The notes: a model not told the origin generated them from the letters alone. Positions 6,553 through 12,581 are shown, numbered from the stretch's first letter. The stretch: DNA of 13,577 bases from Betaproteobacteria bacterium TMED156 (GCA_002171155.1 NHHF01000136.1:5009-18585), one strand, 5' to 3'. A program made the numbers and translations.

Positions 6553-7305
6553 ATGTTAGAAAAAATCAAAATTTTATTAATTATTTCTTCTCTCGTTTTG
6601 TTTGGGGGATGTACGACCATAAAAGCAAAAGGAATTAACAGCCCCCCAACTAAAAACTTTGTAAAAATAATACATACAATAAACATAGTTTCTTGTTCAG
6701 ACCCAAAAGATAATAAGTGCCCTATTGGAGAAAGATACAGTACAGGAAGCGGTATGGCAATATTCTTACTATCCGGAATAACAACAGTTATAACCGCAGG
6801 GCATGTTTGTGATGTTAAGCCTACCAAAAAAATCAAAACCTATTCTCAAACTGTTGAAGTTTTAGACTCTGAAAATAAAGTTCATCAAGCATATCCTATT
6901 TTAATTTCTCACAATAATCAAAAAGGATCAATTGATGCATGCTTGTTATATGTCCCATCTCTAGATCTAAGAGGATCAAAAGCAAAATTTAAAAATCCAA
7001 AAATAGGAGAAGAGCTTTATTATGTCGGAGCTCCTATGGGAATATACCACCCCCCTAATCCTTTAATATTTAAAGGCATTTTTAGTGGAGATATTAATCC
7101 TTCCACATCCCAAATAACTGCTCCAGCTGCAGGTGGAGCATCTGGTGCTGCGGTTCTAAATATGAATAATGAAGTAGTAGGAGTTATATGGGGCACAAAA
7201 TTACATTTTAACAATGCTAGCGTAATGACCAATCCAAAAGCTTTTAGATTGTTTCTAAAGAGCGGAAAAAATAAATTAAAAGCTTTTCTAACTAAAGAAG
7301 ATTAA
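6553..7305 (+). CDS. lipoprotein trypsin-like serine protease (250 aa)
   Basis: The only plus-strand gene here. Residues 1-20 form a lipoprotein signal peptide: KIKILLIISSLVLFGGC with lipobox FGGC and lipidated C20, so the product is predicted to be anchored to an envelope membrane after export. The remainder has a chymotrypsin/trypsin-like (S1, DegP-like) catalytic triad: H84 in ITAGHVC, D128 in GSIDACLLYV, and S197 in the GGASGAAV box, followed by VVGVIWG. Four other cysteines (48, 56, 86, 130) could form disulfides. No PDZ domain is seen. There is no clear Shine-Dalgarno and no convincing promoter upstream. The stop overlaps that of the opposite gene. A lysis, superinfection-exclusion or receptor-cleaving role is possible; none is shown. 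An isolated opposite-strand gene suggests a later acquisition. Confidence 0.87.
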   Translation: MLEKIKILLIISSLVLFGGCTTIKAKGINSPPTKNFVKIIHTINIVSCSDPKDNKCPIGERYSTGSGMAIFLLSGITTVITAGHVCDVKPTKKIKTYSQTVEVLDSENKVHQAYPILISHNNQKGSIDACLLYVPSLDLRGSKAKFKNPKIGEELYYVGAPMGIYHPPNPLIFKGIFSGDINPSTSQITAPAAGGASGAAVLNMNNEVVGVIWGTKLHFNNASVMTNPKAFRLFLKSGKNKLKAFLTKED

Positions 7306-7631
7306 TCATACTCTATATAAATTTTATACCGCATTGAAATACTGTCGATTCCAGCTCCGGGTGGCGGAGTGGATGGACTAAACATAATATTTTTAACTCT
7401 TTTATCTTTTGCTACTTTTTCTAAAAAATCTAAAGTTATAAGCTTCACAGTAAACCTATAAACATTTTTTCTATTTCCCAATTTTTTAAATTTTCTGTGA
7501 TTTCTAAAATCAATAATATCATTATACTCTTCTAGATAACCCCTTAATAACTGCTCTGATTGTTCTTGTGTTTTTATCTTTTCTTCTTCTTTCAACGAAG
7601 GAGAGAGGCCCAATGTTTCAAAAATACTCAT
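7302..7631 (-). CDS. hypothetical protein downstream of ClpP (109 aa)
   Basis: Not recognised. The N-terminal 45 residues are charged and predicted helical (LKEEEKIKTQEQSEQLLRGY). The middle has beta-type segments (NVYRFTVKLIT), then a Pro/Gly turn (STPPPGAGID) and a final strand MRYKIYIEYD. No signal peptide or membrane segment is seen. The ATG follows the clpP stop with no gap (TAA then ATG), so it is almost certainly translated with ClpP. The stop is convergent with the plus-strand protease gene, both using the palindrome TTAA at 7302-7305. Confidence 0.7.
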   Translation of the reverse strand: MSIFETLGLSPSLKEEEKIKTQEQSEQLLRGYLEEYNDIIDFRNHRKFKKLGNRKNVYRFTVKLITLDFLEKVAKDKRVKNIMFSPSTPPPGAGIDSISMRYKIYIEYD

Positions 7632-8270
7632 TTATATGATCTCGTCTACTAACCCATATTGCATACATTTATCCGCTTCCCACCAAAGGTCATGTTTAAG
7701 TAGTTTATCCATTTCTTTTTTTGGGATCTTTGTGTGCTGATTATAAATCTTTTTGATTTTATCCATTAGCATCTTAGAATTTTCAAAATCATCTTCCATT
7801 TCTTGGAACTTGCCCCACATGGCGCCTGATAACTGATGAACTAACATGCATGAATTTCTATGTATCTGCCTGTGTGCTCCAACACATGACATTAAAGTTG
7901 CCGCCGAGGCTGCACAACCATCTATGATTGTGTGTACTGGTATTTTAGAGTTTTTAATATAATCTAAAGCCGCAAGACCAGCAAACACTGATCCTCCATA
8001 ACTATTAATGTGAAGCTTAATTGGTGGTGGCTGATATTCTAAGGGTCCTGCTTTGGAAGACATGATTATGTTTAAATTAAATATTTGCTTATTTAATTTT
8101 AAAATCTTCGGCCTTGATACTGCAGAATAATAATAAATTCTATTATGAATAGATTCTACTACATTAAAATCTGTTGTTGCATGTGCGCGAGGTTCGGAAA
8201 TTGAATCATGAATAGATAGTGCTTCTGCACTATCTACCTCTTTAGAAGACCCCCAGAGAAAATCTTTCAT
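7632..8270 (-). CDS. clpP: ClpP-type serine protease (212 aa)
   Basis: Self-compartmentalising Ser protease of the ClpP family. The oxyanion region INSYGGSVFAGLAALDYI (88-105) and the catalytic triad are intact: S122 in DGCAASAATL, H145 in CMLVHQLSGA, and D194 in KHDLWWEADKCMQYGLVDEI. The first ~40 residues are polar and lack the usual ClpP N-terminal loop motif. No ClpX/ClpA unfoldase or scaffold gene is next to it, so the phage protein either borrows a host unfoldase, works alone on small or unfolded proteins, or acts in head maturation; some phages use ClpP-fold proheads proteases, but T4-like phages normally use an unrelated gp21 type. The start overlaps the Hc1-like gene stop (ATGA), and the ribosome site is weak, so coupling is likely. 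Confidence 0.9.
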   Translation of the reverse strand: MKDFLWGSSKEVDSAEALSIHDSISEPRAHATTDFNVVESIHNRIYYYSAVSRPKILKLNKQIFNLNIIMSSKAGPLEYQPPPIKLHINSYGGSVFAGLAALDYIKNSKIPVHTIIDGCAASAATLMSCVGAHRQIHRNSCMLVHQLSGAMWGKFQEMEDDFENSKMLMDKIKKIYNQHTKIPKKEMDKLLKHDLWWEADKCMQYGLVDEII

Positions 8271-8443
8271 TTTTTAATTTCTTTCAATATTTCCGCTCGA
8301 AGATCTTTGAGGTCTTTTGTCGCGTCCATACAAACTTTCCTGACGCGGCGTCCGGCTGAAGCGTTTCCAGATGAGATTTTCTTCGCATCTTCTTCAGCTG
8401 ATATTAAAATTTCTATGATCTCTTTTAGTTTTCTTATAATCAT
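8267..8443 (-). CDS. small Hc1/histone H1-like basic protein (58 aa)
   Basis: A short helical protein, MIIRKLKEIIEILISAEEDA at the N-terminus, followed by GNASAGRRVRKVCMDATKDL. The pattern GN-x-A-x-x-R-x-R near the middle with a Lys-rich helical end resembles the N-terminal part of Chlamydia-type Hc1 histone-like proteins and small histone-H1-like proteins common in T4-like phages. It may bind DNA or contribute to nucleoid or genome condensation; this is inference from similarity recalled, not searched. The start at 8443 is fixed by AAGGAGT (8450-8456) seven bases upstream. An upstream in-frame ATG at 8506 lies inside the tRNA gene and is rejected. The gene overlaps clpP by the ATGA junction. 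Confidence 0.75.
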   Translation of the reverse strand: MIIRKLKEIIEILISAEEDAKKISSGNASAGRRVRKVCMDATKDLKDLRAEILKEIKK

Positions 8444-8449
8444 TTTTTT

Positions 8450-8456
8450 ACTCCTT
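8450..8456 (-). promoter_or_regulatory. ribosome binding site deciding the Hc1-like start
   Basis: AAGGAGT on the minus strand, ending six bases before ATG 8443. It rules out the longer frame that would begin at 8506 within the tRNA gene. Confidence 0.75.
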
Positions 8457-8472
8457 TTTTTTAAAATTAATG

Positions 8473-8549
8473 TGGTGGGCCCACCTGGACTTGAACCAGG
8501 AACCACCGGTTTATGAGACCGACGCTCTAACCAATTGAGCTATGAGCCC
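8473..8549 (-). tRNA. tRNA with CAT anticodon, probably tRNA-Ile2 (AUA-reading)
   Basis: Complete 77-nt cloverleaf on the minus strand. The acceptor stem is GGGCTCA paired with TGGGCCC (one T-G pair), and discriminator A plus CCA is encoded. The D stem is GCTC/GAGC with GG in the loop. The anticodon stem is TCGGT/ACCGG around the loop CTCATAA (anticodon 8513-8515). The variable loop is TGGTT and the T arm is CCTGG-TTCAAGT-CCAGG. It is not an initiator: positions 1-72 pair as G-C and the third G-C pair of the initiator anticodon stem is T-A. Between elongator tRNA-Met and tRNA-Ile2, the GGGC...GCCC acceptor, C4-G69 pair, A73, TGGT variable loop and TTCAAGTCC T arm resemble Ile2. The tilS gene only 23 bases upstream on the same strand makes Ile2 the better call. 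Annotation software may label it tRNA-Met. Confidence 0.95.
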
Positions 8550-8569
8550 TGATATGTAAATTTATATCA

Positions 8570-8577
8570 TATTTATA
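8570..8577 (-). promoter_or_regulatory. T4-type late promoter element TATAAATA upstream of the tRNA
   Basis: Exact octamer on the minus strand, 20 bases before the first base of the tRNA, so initiation would fall in the short AT-rich leader. It would allow late expression of tRNA, Hc1-like, ClpP and the 109-aa gene independently of tilS. The octamer is half of the perfect palindrome TATTTATAAATA (8570-8581), which also contains the tilS stop codon, so a plus-strand copy exists at 8574-8581. Chance occurrence is possible in such AT-rich sequence. Confidence 0.5.
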
Positions 8578-9175
8578 AATAAGTTTCAACTAATTTTTTT
8601 CTAATCATTGTTCTAACTCCAGGATTCACTTTTAAAATACCAGGCATTAAATTATGCCTAATATGATTTCGTACATACTCTGTTCTCATGTTCGACGGAT
8701 CTTCTATCCAGTTTACATTCTTTCTTTCTGCATATTCTTTAAAAGTCTTTCTAGATGTCATTAGAAATGGCCTATATATTTTTTCTCCCCTTTTATATGG
8801 GATAAGTTTACCATTTCCATGCAGAGAAGACATAATCCATGTCTCTACAGCATCATCCAGATGATGGCATGTAATCAAAAACCCTGTTTTAATTCTGTCA
8901 AAAAAAGAATACCTCTCATCTCTCCAAAATTCTTCCATAGATCTTTTTCCCTTATTACCTTTTACTTTTCCAATGAATAGATCTAAATTATTTTCGTTAG
9001 CATACCTTTCGACAAACTCTTGAGCCTCTTTTGAGTGAAAAGTGTCATGATTAAAATAAGCAAGCCGCACGTTTCTTCTTCCTTGTAATAAGAAATGAGT
9101 AACTACCATACTATCTAACCCACCTGAGCAGGCTACTGTTACTTGACTTGGAATTTTTTTAATTATTCTAATCAT
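8573..9175 (-). CDS. tilS: tRNA(Ile)-lysidine synthetase, minimal form (200 aa)
   Basis: Predicted TilS, which uses ATP and lysine to convert C34 of tRNA-Ile2 (CAU) to lysidine, switching its reading from AUG to AUA and its charging from Met to Ile. The PP-loop ATP-binding motif SGGLDS is at 17-22. TilS-specific blocks follow in order: AYFNHDTFHSKEA (39-51), the EEFWRDERYSFF helix (81-92), CHHLDDAVET (103-112), the YRPFL block (134-138), WIEDPSN (156-162) and YVRNHIRH (167-174). This separates it from TtcA and GuaA PP-loop enzymes. At 200 residues it covers only the N-terminal catalytic domain; usual bacterial TilS is about 310-430 residues, so the C-terminal tRNA-binding parts are absent. 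There is no ribosome site; a sigma70-type promoter places transcription start at the ATG itself. The tRNA-Ile2 candidate lies immediately downstream. Confidence 0.88.
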   Translation of the reverse strand: MIRIIKKIPSQVTVACSGGLDSMVVTHFLLQGRRNVRLAYFNHDTFHSKEAQEFVERYANENNLDLFIGKVKGNKGKRSMEEFWRDERYSFFDRIKTGFLITCHHLDDAVETWIMSSLHGNGKLIPYKRGEKIYRPFLMTSRKTFKEYAERKNVNWIEDPSNMRTEYVRNHIRHNLMPGILKVNPGVRTMIRKKLVETYL

Positions 9176-9181
9176 AAAAGT

Positions 9182-9210
9182 ATTATTGCATATTTTTTTT
9201 AATTTGTCAA
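9182..9210 (-). promoter_or_regulatory. sigma70-type promoter of tilS (TTGACA, 17 bp, TGC-AATAAT)
   Basis: On the minus strand, a consensus -35 TTGACA (9205-9210) and a -10 AATAAT (9182-9187; five of six consensus bases) are separated by exactly 17 bases. The spacer ends in TGC, giving an extended -10. The standard initiation distance puts +1 at 9175, which is the A of the tilS ATG. This looks like a host-polymerase (early) promoter making a leaderless mRNA. Confidence 0.7.
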
Positions 9211-9219
9211 ACTTATATC

Positions 9220-10872
9220 TTAAGGTTTCTGAAACAGTGCTGTTTCACCAGGAAAATAGAACACTTTCTTATCTAATATTTTCTGTGCGACAGATTTTCC
9301 TACATATTTAATACCATGAGTTTTTGGATTATTTGGAATTTCATATACAGTTGATTGATCACTTATAAAAACTTCTTTATTAAAATCAAACGGCGTGTCA
9401 TTATTTGATCCATTTTTATATTCTTTAGGCATCTGTTCGGGATGTATAAATCCCATGGCTTGCTTATATCTTTTCCGAATTTCTTCTTCTTTATCAATTG
9501 CAGTAGTAGCGTAGTCGATCGAAAGACGATAAACATTTTTATCTGTCTCTTTCATATTATTGTATCTTTCATTAATCTTTGGAAGATCAGCTGCATCTCT
9601 ACCAGTGGCTGTTTCACGATATAAAATTGATTTTATATTACTGTAGTGTTGTTGAAACGCGTCTTTGTATGATTTACTATTATTCCAAACGGATCCAGGC
9701 TTTCCTTGCTGTATCGGACCGCTAAGTACATCATAAAAATTATCTCCCCAAAATTCTGACTCTACTCTATAAAACGCTACGGCCGCGGCGCCGAATGGAG
9801 AGTGTTCTAAAACATTAGACGTTTCTATTCTAATCATTGCTGCAAGCGAAGATATGTCTTTTATTGTTTTATTGAACCCTGCAACTAGGATAGTTTTTTG
9901 TAATTCTTCTTCAAGACTTTTAATTTTTTCATATCTCTGATCGTGAGCGGTTTTTTCTAACTCTTCATCAATAATTATTTTTTCCCCACCTTTGTTTAAG
10001 TTAGGATCTTGATTATACATCAACACTGCGTTGTTTACTAAATACCAATTAAAATTATCATTTCGGGTCTTTTTTGTATATTTTATCGGTTTTAAAGGTA
10101 AATTAACAGGATCTTTAAAATTCTCAGGTATTGGCAATGTTTCTTCTGGTATTTTGGATTTTTGCATTTTGAAAAATAATCTCAATGCGTTTTTATAACT
10201 ATAACTAAAATCTTTAAATTTATCTGAATCTTTTGGCCAGTTTGATAAAGCTAGATCATCTGGAATCAACGTTAAAAAATCAGTGTTGTTTTCTGAATCT
10301 ATTTTTTTATGAGATATTAAATAACCTCTATTTTGAATGTTTATTATTGAGCCAAGAAGTTTTTTATTATCTGAATCATCGGCATTATAATACACAACAC
10401 TAAAAAAAGTTTTTTGGCCCACTTTTATTTCATGACTAGATTGGCTGTCTGATTCATAATCTTCCGATTCAGGCTCTAACAATAATTCTGAGTCGTATTG
10501 CTGATATTTATCCGGAACGATGACATCTCTCTCAGTTTCGGAATCTCCATCATTTTCTTTTTTTGTTGTTTTGGAAACTAGTTTTGCATCGAAATCATCT
10601 CTTCCTTCAATCTCATAATCATCGGTGGCTTCGAGTTCAGGTATTTCTGTTTCTGGATCTTCTGCAGTAAGTTCTTGTCCCGCGCTAAATGGTTTTACAG
10701 TTCCTCGGGCCTTTTTGCCTTTTTTGATGTTTGCTTGCTTATTAATAATTTTAACCATTTCATCAAAATCATTAGAGTATACTATATTAAGATCATTAAA
10801 AGCGCTAGCTTTTTCCTCTTTTTTAGTTCCTTCTTGTTCTTTTAAAATATTAAAATTAATTTTCACAATCAT
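9220..10872 (-). CDS. large acidic phage protein with possible SleB-like hydrolase segment (550 aa)
   Basis: Not firmly assigned. The N-terminus MIVKINFNILKEQEG is short and amphipathic. Residues about 65-150 are very rich in Asp and Glu and probably disordered. Residues about 150-300 look folded (FFSVVYYNADD, RGYLISHKKI). A segment at 341-407 reads SSLAAMIRIETSNVLEHSPF, then GAAAVAFYRVESEFWGDNFY and DVLSGP...GSVWNN. It resembles SleB-type cell-wall hydrolases (A-R-x-E, G-x-x-A-V-A-x-x-x-x-R-V, then D-V-L), with E350 as candidate catalytic acid. A virion protein with peptidoglycan activity is plausible. L10-K11-E12 fits the (L/I)-x-E cleavage rule of T4 prohead protease, hinting at a capsid-targeting leader; this is speculative. 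The ribosome site is weak, and the gene follows cysK by 31 bases. Confidence 0.65.
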   Translation of the reverse strand: MIVKINFNILKEQEGTKKEEKASAFNDLNIVYSNDFDEMVKIINKQANIKKGKKARGTVKPFSAGQELTAEDPETEIPELEATDDYEIEGRDDFDAKLVSKTTKKENDGDSETERDVIVPDKYQQYDSELLLEPESEDYESDSQSSHEIKVGQKTFFSVVYYNADDSDNKKLLGSIINIQNRGYLISHKKIDSENNTDFLTLIPDDLALSNWPKDSDKFKDFSYSYKNALRLFFKMQKSKIPEETLPIPENFKDPVNLPLKPIKYTKKTRNDNFNWYLVNNAVLMYNQDPNLNKGGEKIIIDEELEKTAHDQRYEKIKSLEEELQKTILVAGFNKTIKDISSLAAMIRIETSNVLEHSPFGAAAVAFYRVESEFWGDNFYDVLSGPIQQGKPGSVWNNSKSYKDAFQQHYSNIKSILYRETATGRDAADLPKINERYNNMKETDKNVYRLSIDYATTAIDKEEEIRKRYKQAMGFIHPEQMPKEYKNGSNNDTPFDFNKEVFISDQSTVYEIPNNPKTHGIKYVGKSVAQKILDKKVFYFPGETALFQKP

Positions 10873-10903
10873 ATATCCACTTTTATTTGTACACTAAATA
10901 GTT

Positions 10904-11779
10904 TTAGCCGCCATAAACTGACATGTATCTTTCACCTCTATCACATAGCATGGTAATCACTATACCATCAGGATTCATGCTATTCACATATTGTTCTGAT
11001 GCTAAAATATTTGCGCCTGATGAGATCCCTATTAATATACCTGTTTTTTCGATAAACTCTTTTGACCTCTTTATGGCCGCGGCGGTTGTTACTTCGAATA
11101 TTCTATCTGCACTATCAGGGTTAAAAAGAAAATCTTTTCCATCACCTATACCTTGAATTCCATGATCAGATTCTGACGGCCTAGTAAGGCCTATTTTCGT
11201 CCGTAGGTTATTATTTGATACATACCTCCTAATACCCTCCAAAGTACCTCCTGTGCCGGCTCCATGGACAAATGCGGACCATCTCTGTTTAAGATCTATC
11301 ACTTCCTTGTGTATTTCAGGTGCCGTTGTTGTTTGGTGACACAAAATATTATGATTATTGCTAAATTGCTTTGGTGACCAAGCTTTCTCATTGGCTAGTA
11401 AATATTGGTCCCTCATAGCAATAGCTCCAATGAAATCATTTTCTGGTGCATCTATAATTTTTGCTCCATATATTTTCATCATCTGTTTTCTCTCTTCTGA
11501 CATATTAGTAGGCATAAATATAACACACTTCAGTCCCAAATTTGCAGCTATCATTGAAAGAGCAATCCCTGTGTTTCCACTTGTTGCTTCACACAGTATT
11601 GTTTCTTCATTTATTCTGTTGAAAATTCGAGCCCTATCTACAACATAATTAACCATCCTATCTTTTACAGACCCAGATGGACTATAAGTTTCAAGCTTAG
11701 CATATATATGTGAAGATATTTTGATTAAAGGAGTATTACCTATTATTTTTTTTAATGAATTTTTTGTTCTTATAAACAT
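10904..11779 (-). CDS. cysK: cysteine synthase (O-acetylserine sulfhydrylase)
   Basis: PLP-dependent enzyme making cysteine from O-acetylserine and sulfide in the cytoplasm. All family motifs are present: GNTPL (14-18), PLP lysine K39 in PSGSVKDR, the substrate loop TSGNTG (66-71), phosphate-binding GTGGT (175-179), GIGDG (210-214), GISSGAN (251-257), and a C-terminal DRGERYMS where host enzymes usually have DSGERYLS. At 291 residues it is slightly shorter than typical CysK/CysM (about 300-320), with a trimmed C-terminus. CysM or a sulfur-donor variant such as thiosulfate use cannot be excluded. The ATG lies six bases after the upstream stop and lacks a ribosome site, so it probably depends on coupling. 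Next to an IscA-like gene, it suggests phage support for cysteine and Fe-S supply. Confidence 0.92.
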   Translation of the reverse strand: MFIRTKNSLKKIIGNTPLIKISSHIYAKLETYSPSGSVKDRMVNYVVDRARIFNRINEETILCEATSGNTGIALSMIAANLGLKCVIFMPTNMSEERKQMMKIYGAKIIDAPENDFIGAIAMRDQYLLANEKAWSPKQFSNNHNILCHQTTTAPEIHKEVIDLKQRWSAFVHGAGTGGTLEGIRRYVSNNNLRTKIGLTRPSESDHGIQGIGDGKDFLFNPDSADRIFEVTTAAAIKRSKEFIEKTGILIGISSGANILASEQYVNSMNPDGIVITMLCDRGERYMSVYGG

Positions 11780-11785
11780 ACATTA

Positions 11786-12235
11786 CTAAGTAGATACCGT
11801 AAATATTTCTACATCACAAGCTGCTGTGGTCGCAGTTCCCTTAACTGATGTGATGTCTTCAAGTGTGACTGCTGCACCACCCGTGGTGATGTCCCCTGAC
11901 TTGCTGGTGAGAATTTGAGAAGCTTTAGGTCCGAGCACAACTTCGTACGTGTCTTGTGCAGTGGTCAATTCCACTGTCAGCCTTACATCATTTGTATCAT
12001 CCAGATTCGTGATTCTCATATACTTAAATCTAGCTTTGTCGAGTGCACCTGCAGCATCAGCAGCACCCAATGTGAGTATACTGGAGCCGGCAACTGCAAC
12101 TGACATTATCCTGTGACTATAATCTGTCACATCAGGTATTGTCAGTGTAGTTTCTAATTTTTTAGGATGATTATTAAGAGTTATGGACTCTGTTATTTTG
12201 CTTGTAAAGATTGCTTTTGATACTGTTGATGCCAT
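11786..12235 (-). CDS. marine phage virion-type protein (149 aa), GC-rich
   Basis: Predicted all-beta structural protein with little charge and many Thr, Ser, Ala and Val. The core RFKYMRITNLDDTNDVRLTVEL (69-90), the middle segment DTYEVVLGPKASQIL (94-108) and the end CDVEIFTVST match a recurrent marine phage protein type that I recall as structural; its exact location in the virion (decoration, neck or tail) is not known to me. The start is fixed by AAGGAGA nine bases upstream of ATG 12235. Its GC content is about 50% over 11821-11940, against roughly 30% in neighbours. This may reflect codon selection for very high expression or a separate origin. It still uses ATA for 6 of 11 isoleucines. 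It lies between the IscA-like gene and cysK. Confidence 0.75.
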   Translation of the reverse strand: MASTVSKAIFTSKITESITLNNHPKKLETTLTIPDVTDYSHRIMSVAVAGSSILTLGAADAAGALDKARFKYMRITNLDDTNDVRLTVELTTAQDTYEVVLGPKASQILTSKSGDITTGGAAVTLEDITSVKGTATTAACDVEIFTVST

Positions 12236-12266
12236 TATTGGTATTCTCCTTAACTATAAGTAGTTT

Positions 12267-12581
12267 TCAAACAGAGAAAGATTCACCACATCCGCACGTT
12301 CGTTTTGCGTTTGGATTGACAAACTTAAAGCCAGATTGATTTAGTTCATCAACAAAATCAATCTCAGTGCCCATTAGATATAGAAAACTTTTAGGATCAG
12401 CATATATTTCTACTCCATAACTCTTTAGCACTTTGTCTTCTTCTTTTTGATTATCAAATTTTAATTGATAGGTAAAACCTGAACAACCTCCTCCTCTGAT
12501 CCCGGCTCGGATGCCAGTTTCTTCTTTTTTTTCTAGGAGTGTTTTTATTTTATTTGCTGCTGTTTCTGTTAATGTGATCAT
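12267..12581 (-). CDS. IscA/HesB-type Fe-S carrier protein (104 aa)
   Basis: A-type Fe-S scaffold or carrier. It begins MITLTETAANKIKTLL, as IscA/ErpA proteins do, and has the three conserved cysteines: C33 in RGGGCSGFTY, and C96 and C98 in the C-terminal CGCGESF box. The length is typical of the family. It would receive and pass on 2Fe-2S or 4Fe-4S clusters in the cytoplasm; candidate phage clients in this window include the cysteine-rich Cas4-like nuclease. The start at 12581 is preferred over ATG 12617, which adds 12 hydrophobic residues and overlaps the upstream gene; neither has a good ribosome site. Small HesB-like genes are known from T4-like marine phages, and the neighbouring cysK points to a sulfur theme. 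Whether it is ErpA, IscA or SufA type cannot be decided. Confidence 0.92.
   Translation of the reverse strand: MITLTETAANKIKTLLEKKEETGIRAGIRGGGCSGFTYQLKFDNQKEEDKVLKSYGVEIYADPKSFLYLMGTEIDFVDELNQSGFKFVNPNAKRTCGCGESFSV

Noticed and set aside
6543..6836. A 97-codon minus-strand frame opposite the lipoprotein protease
   Set aside because: It is the antisense shadow of a gene with a signal peptide and full catalytic triad, and has no ribosome site or recognisable domain.
8444..8506. Upstream extension of the Hc1-like gene to an ATG at 8506
   Set aside because: The extension lies inside the tRNA gene, and a strong ribosome site sits directly before ATG 8443.
8473..8549. Reading the CAT-anticodon tRNA as initiator tRNA-fMet
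   Set aside because: The first acceptor pair is G-C rather than the initiator mismatch, and the anticodon stem lacks the third G-C pair.
10882..10890. TACAAATA ahead of the 550-aa gene as a late promoter
   Set aside because: It has one mismatch and sits only about a dozen bases from the ATG, too close to be convincing.
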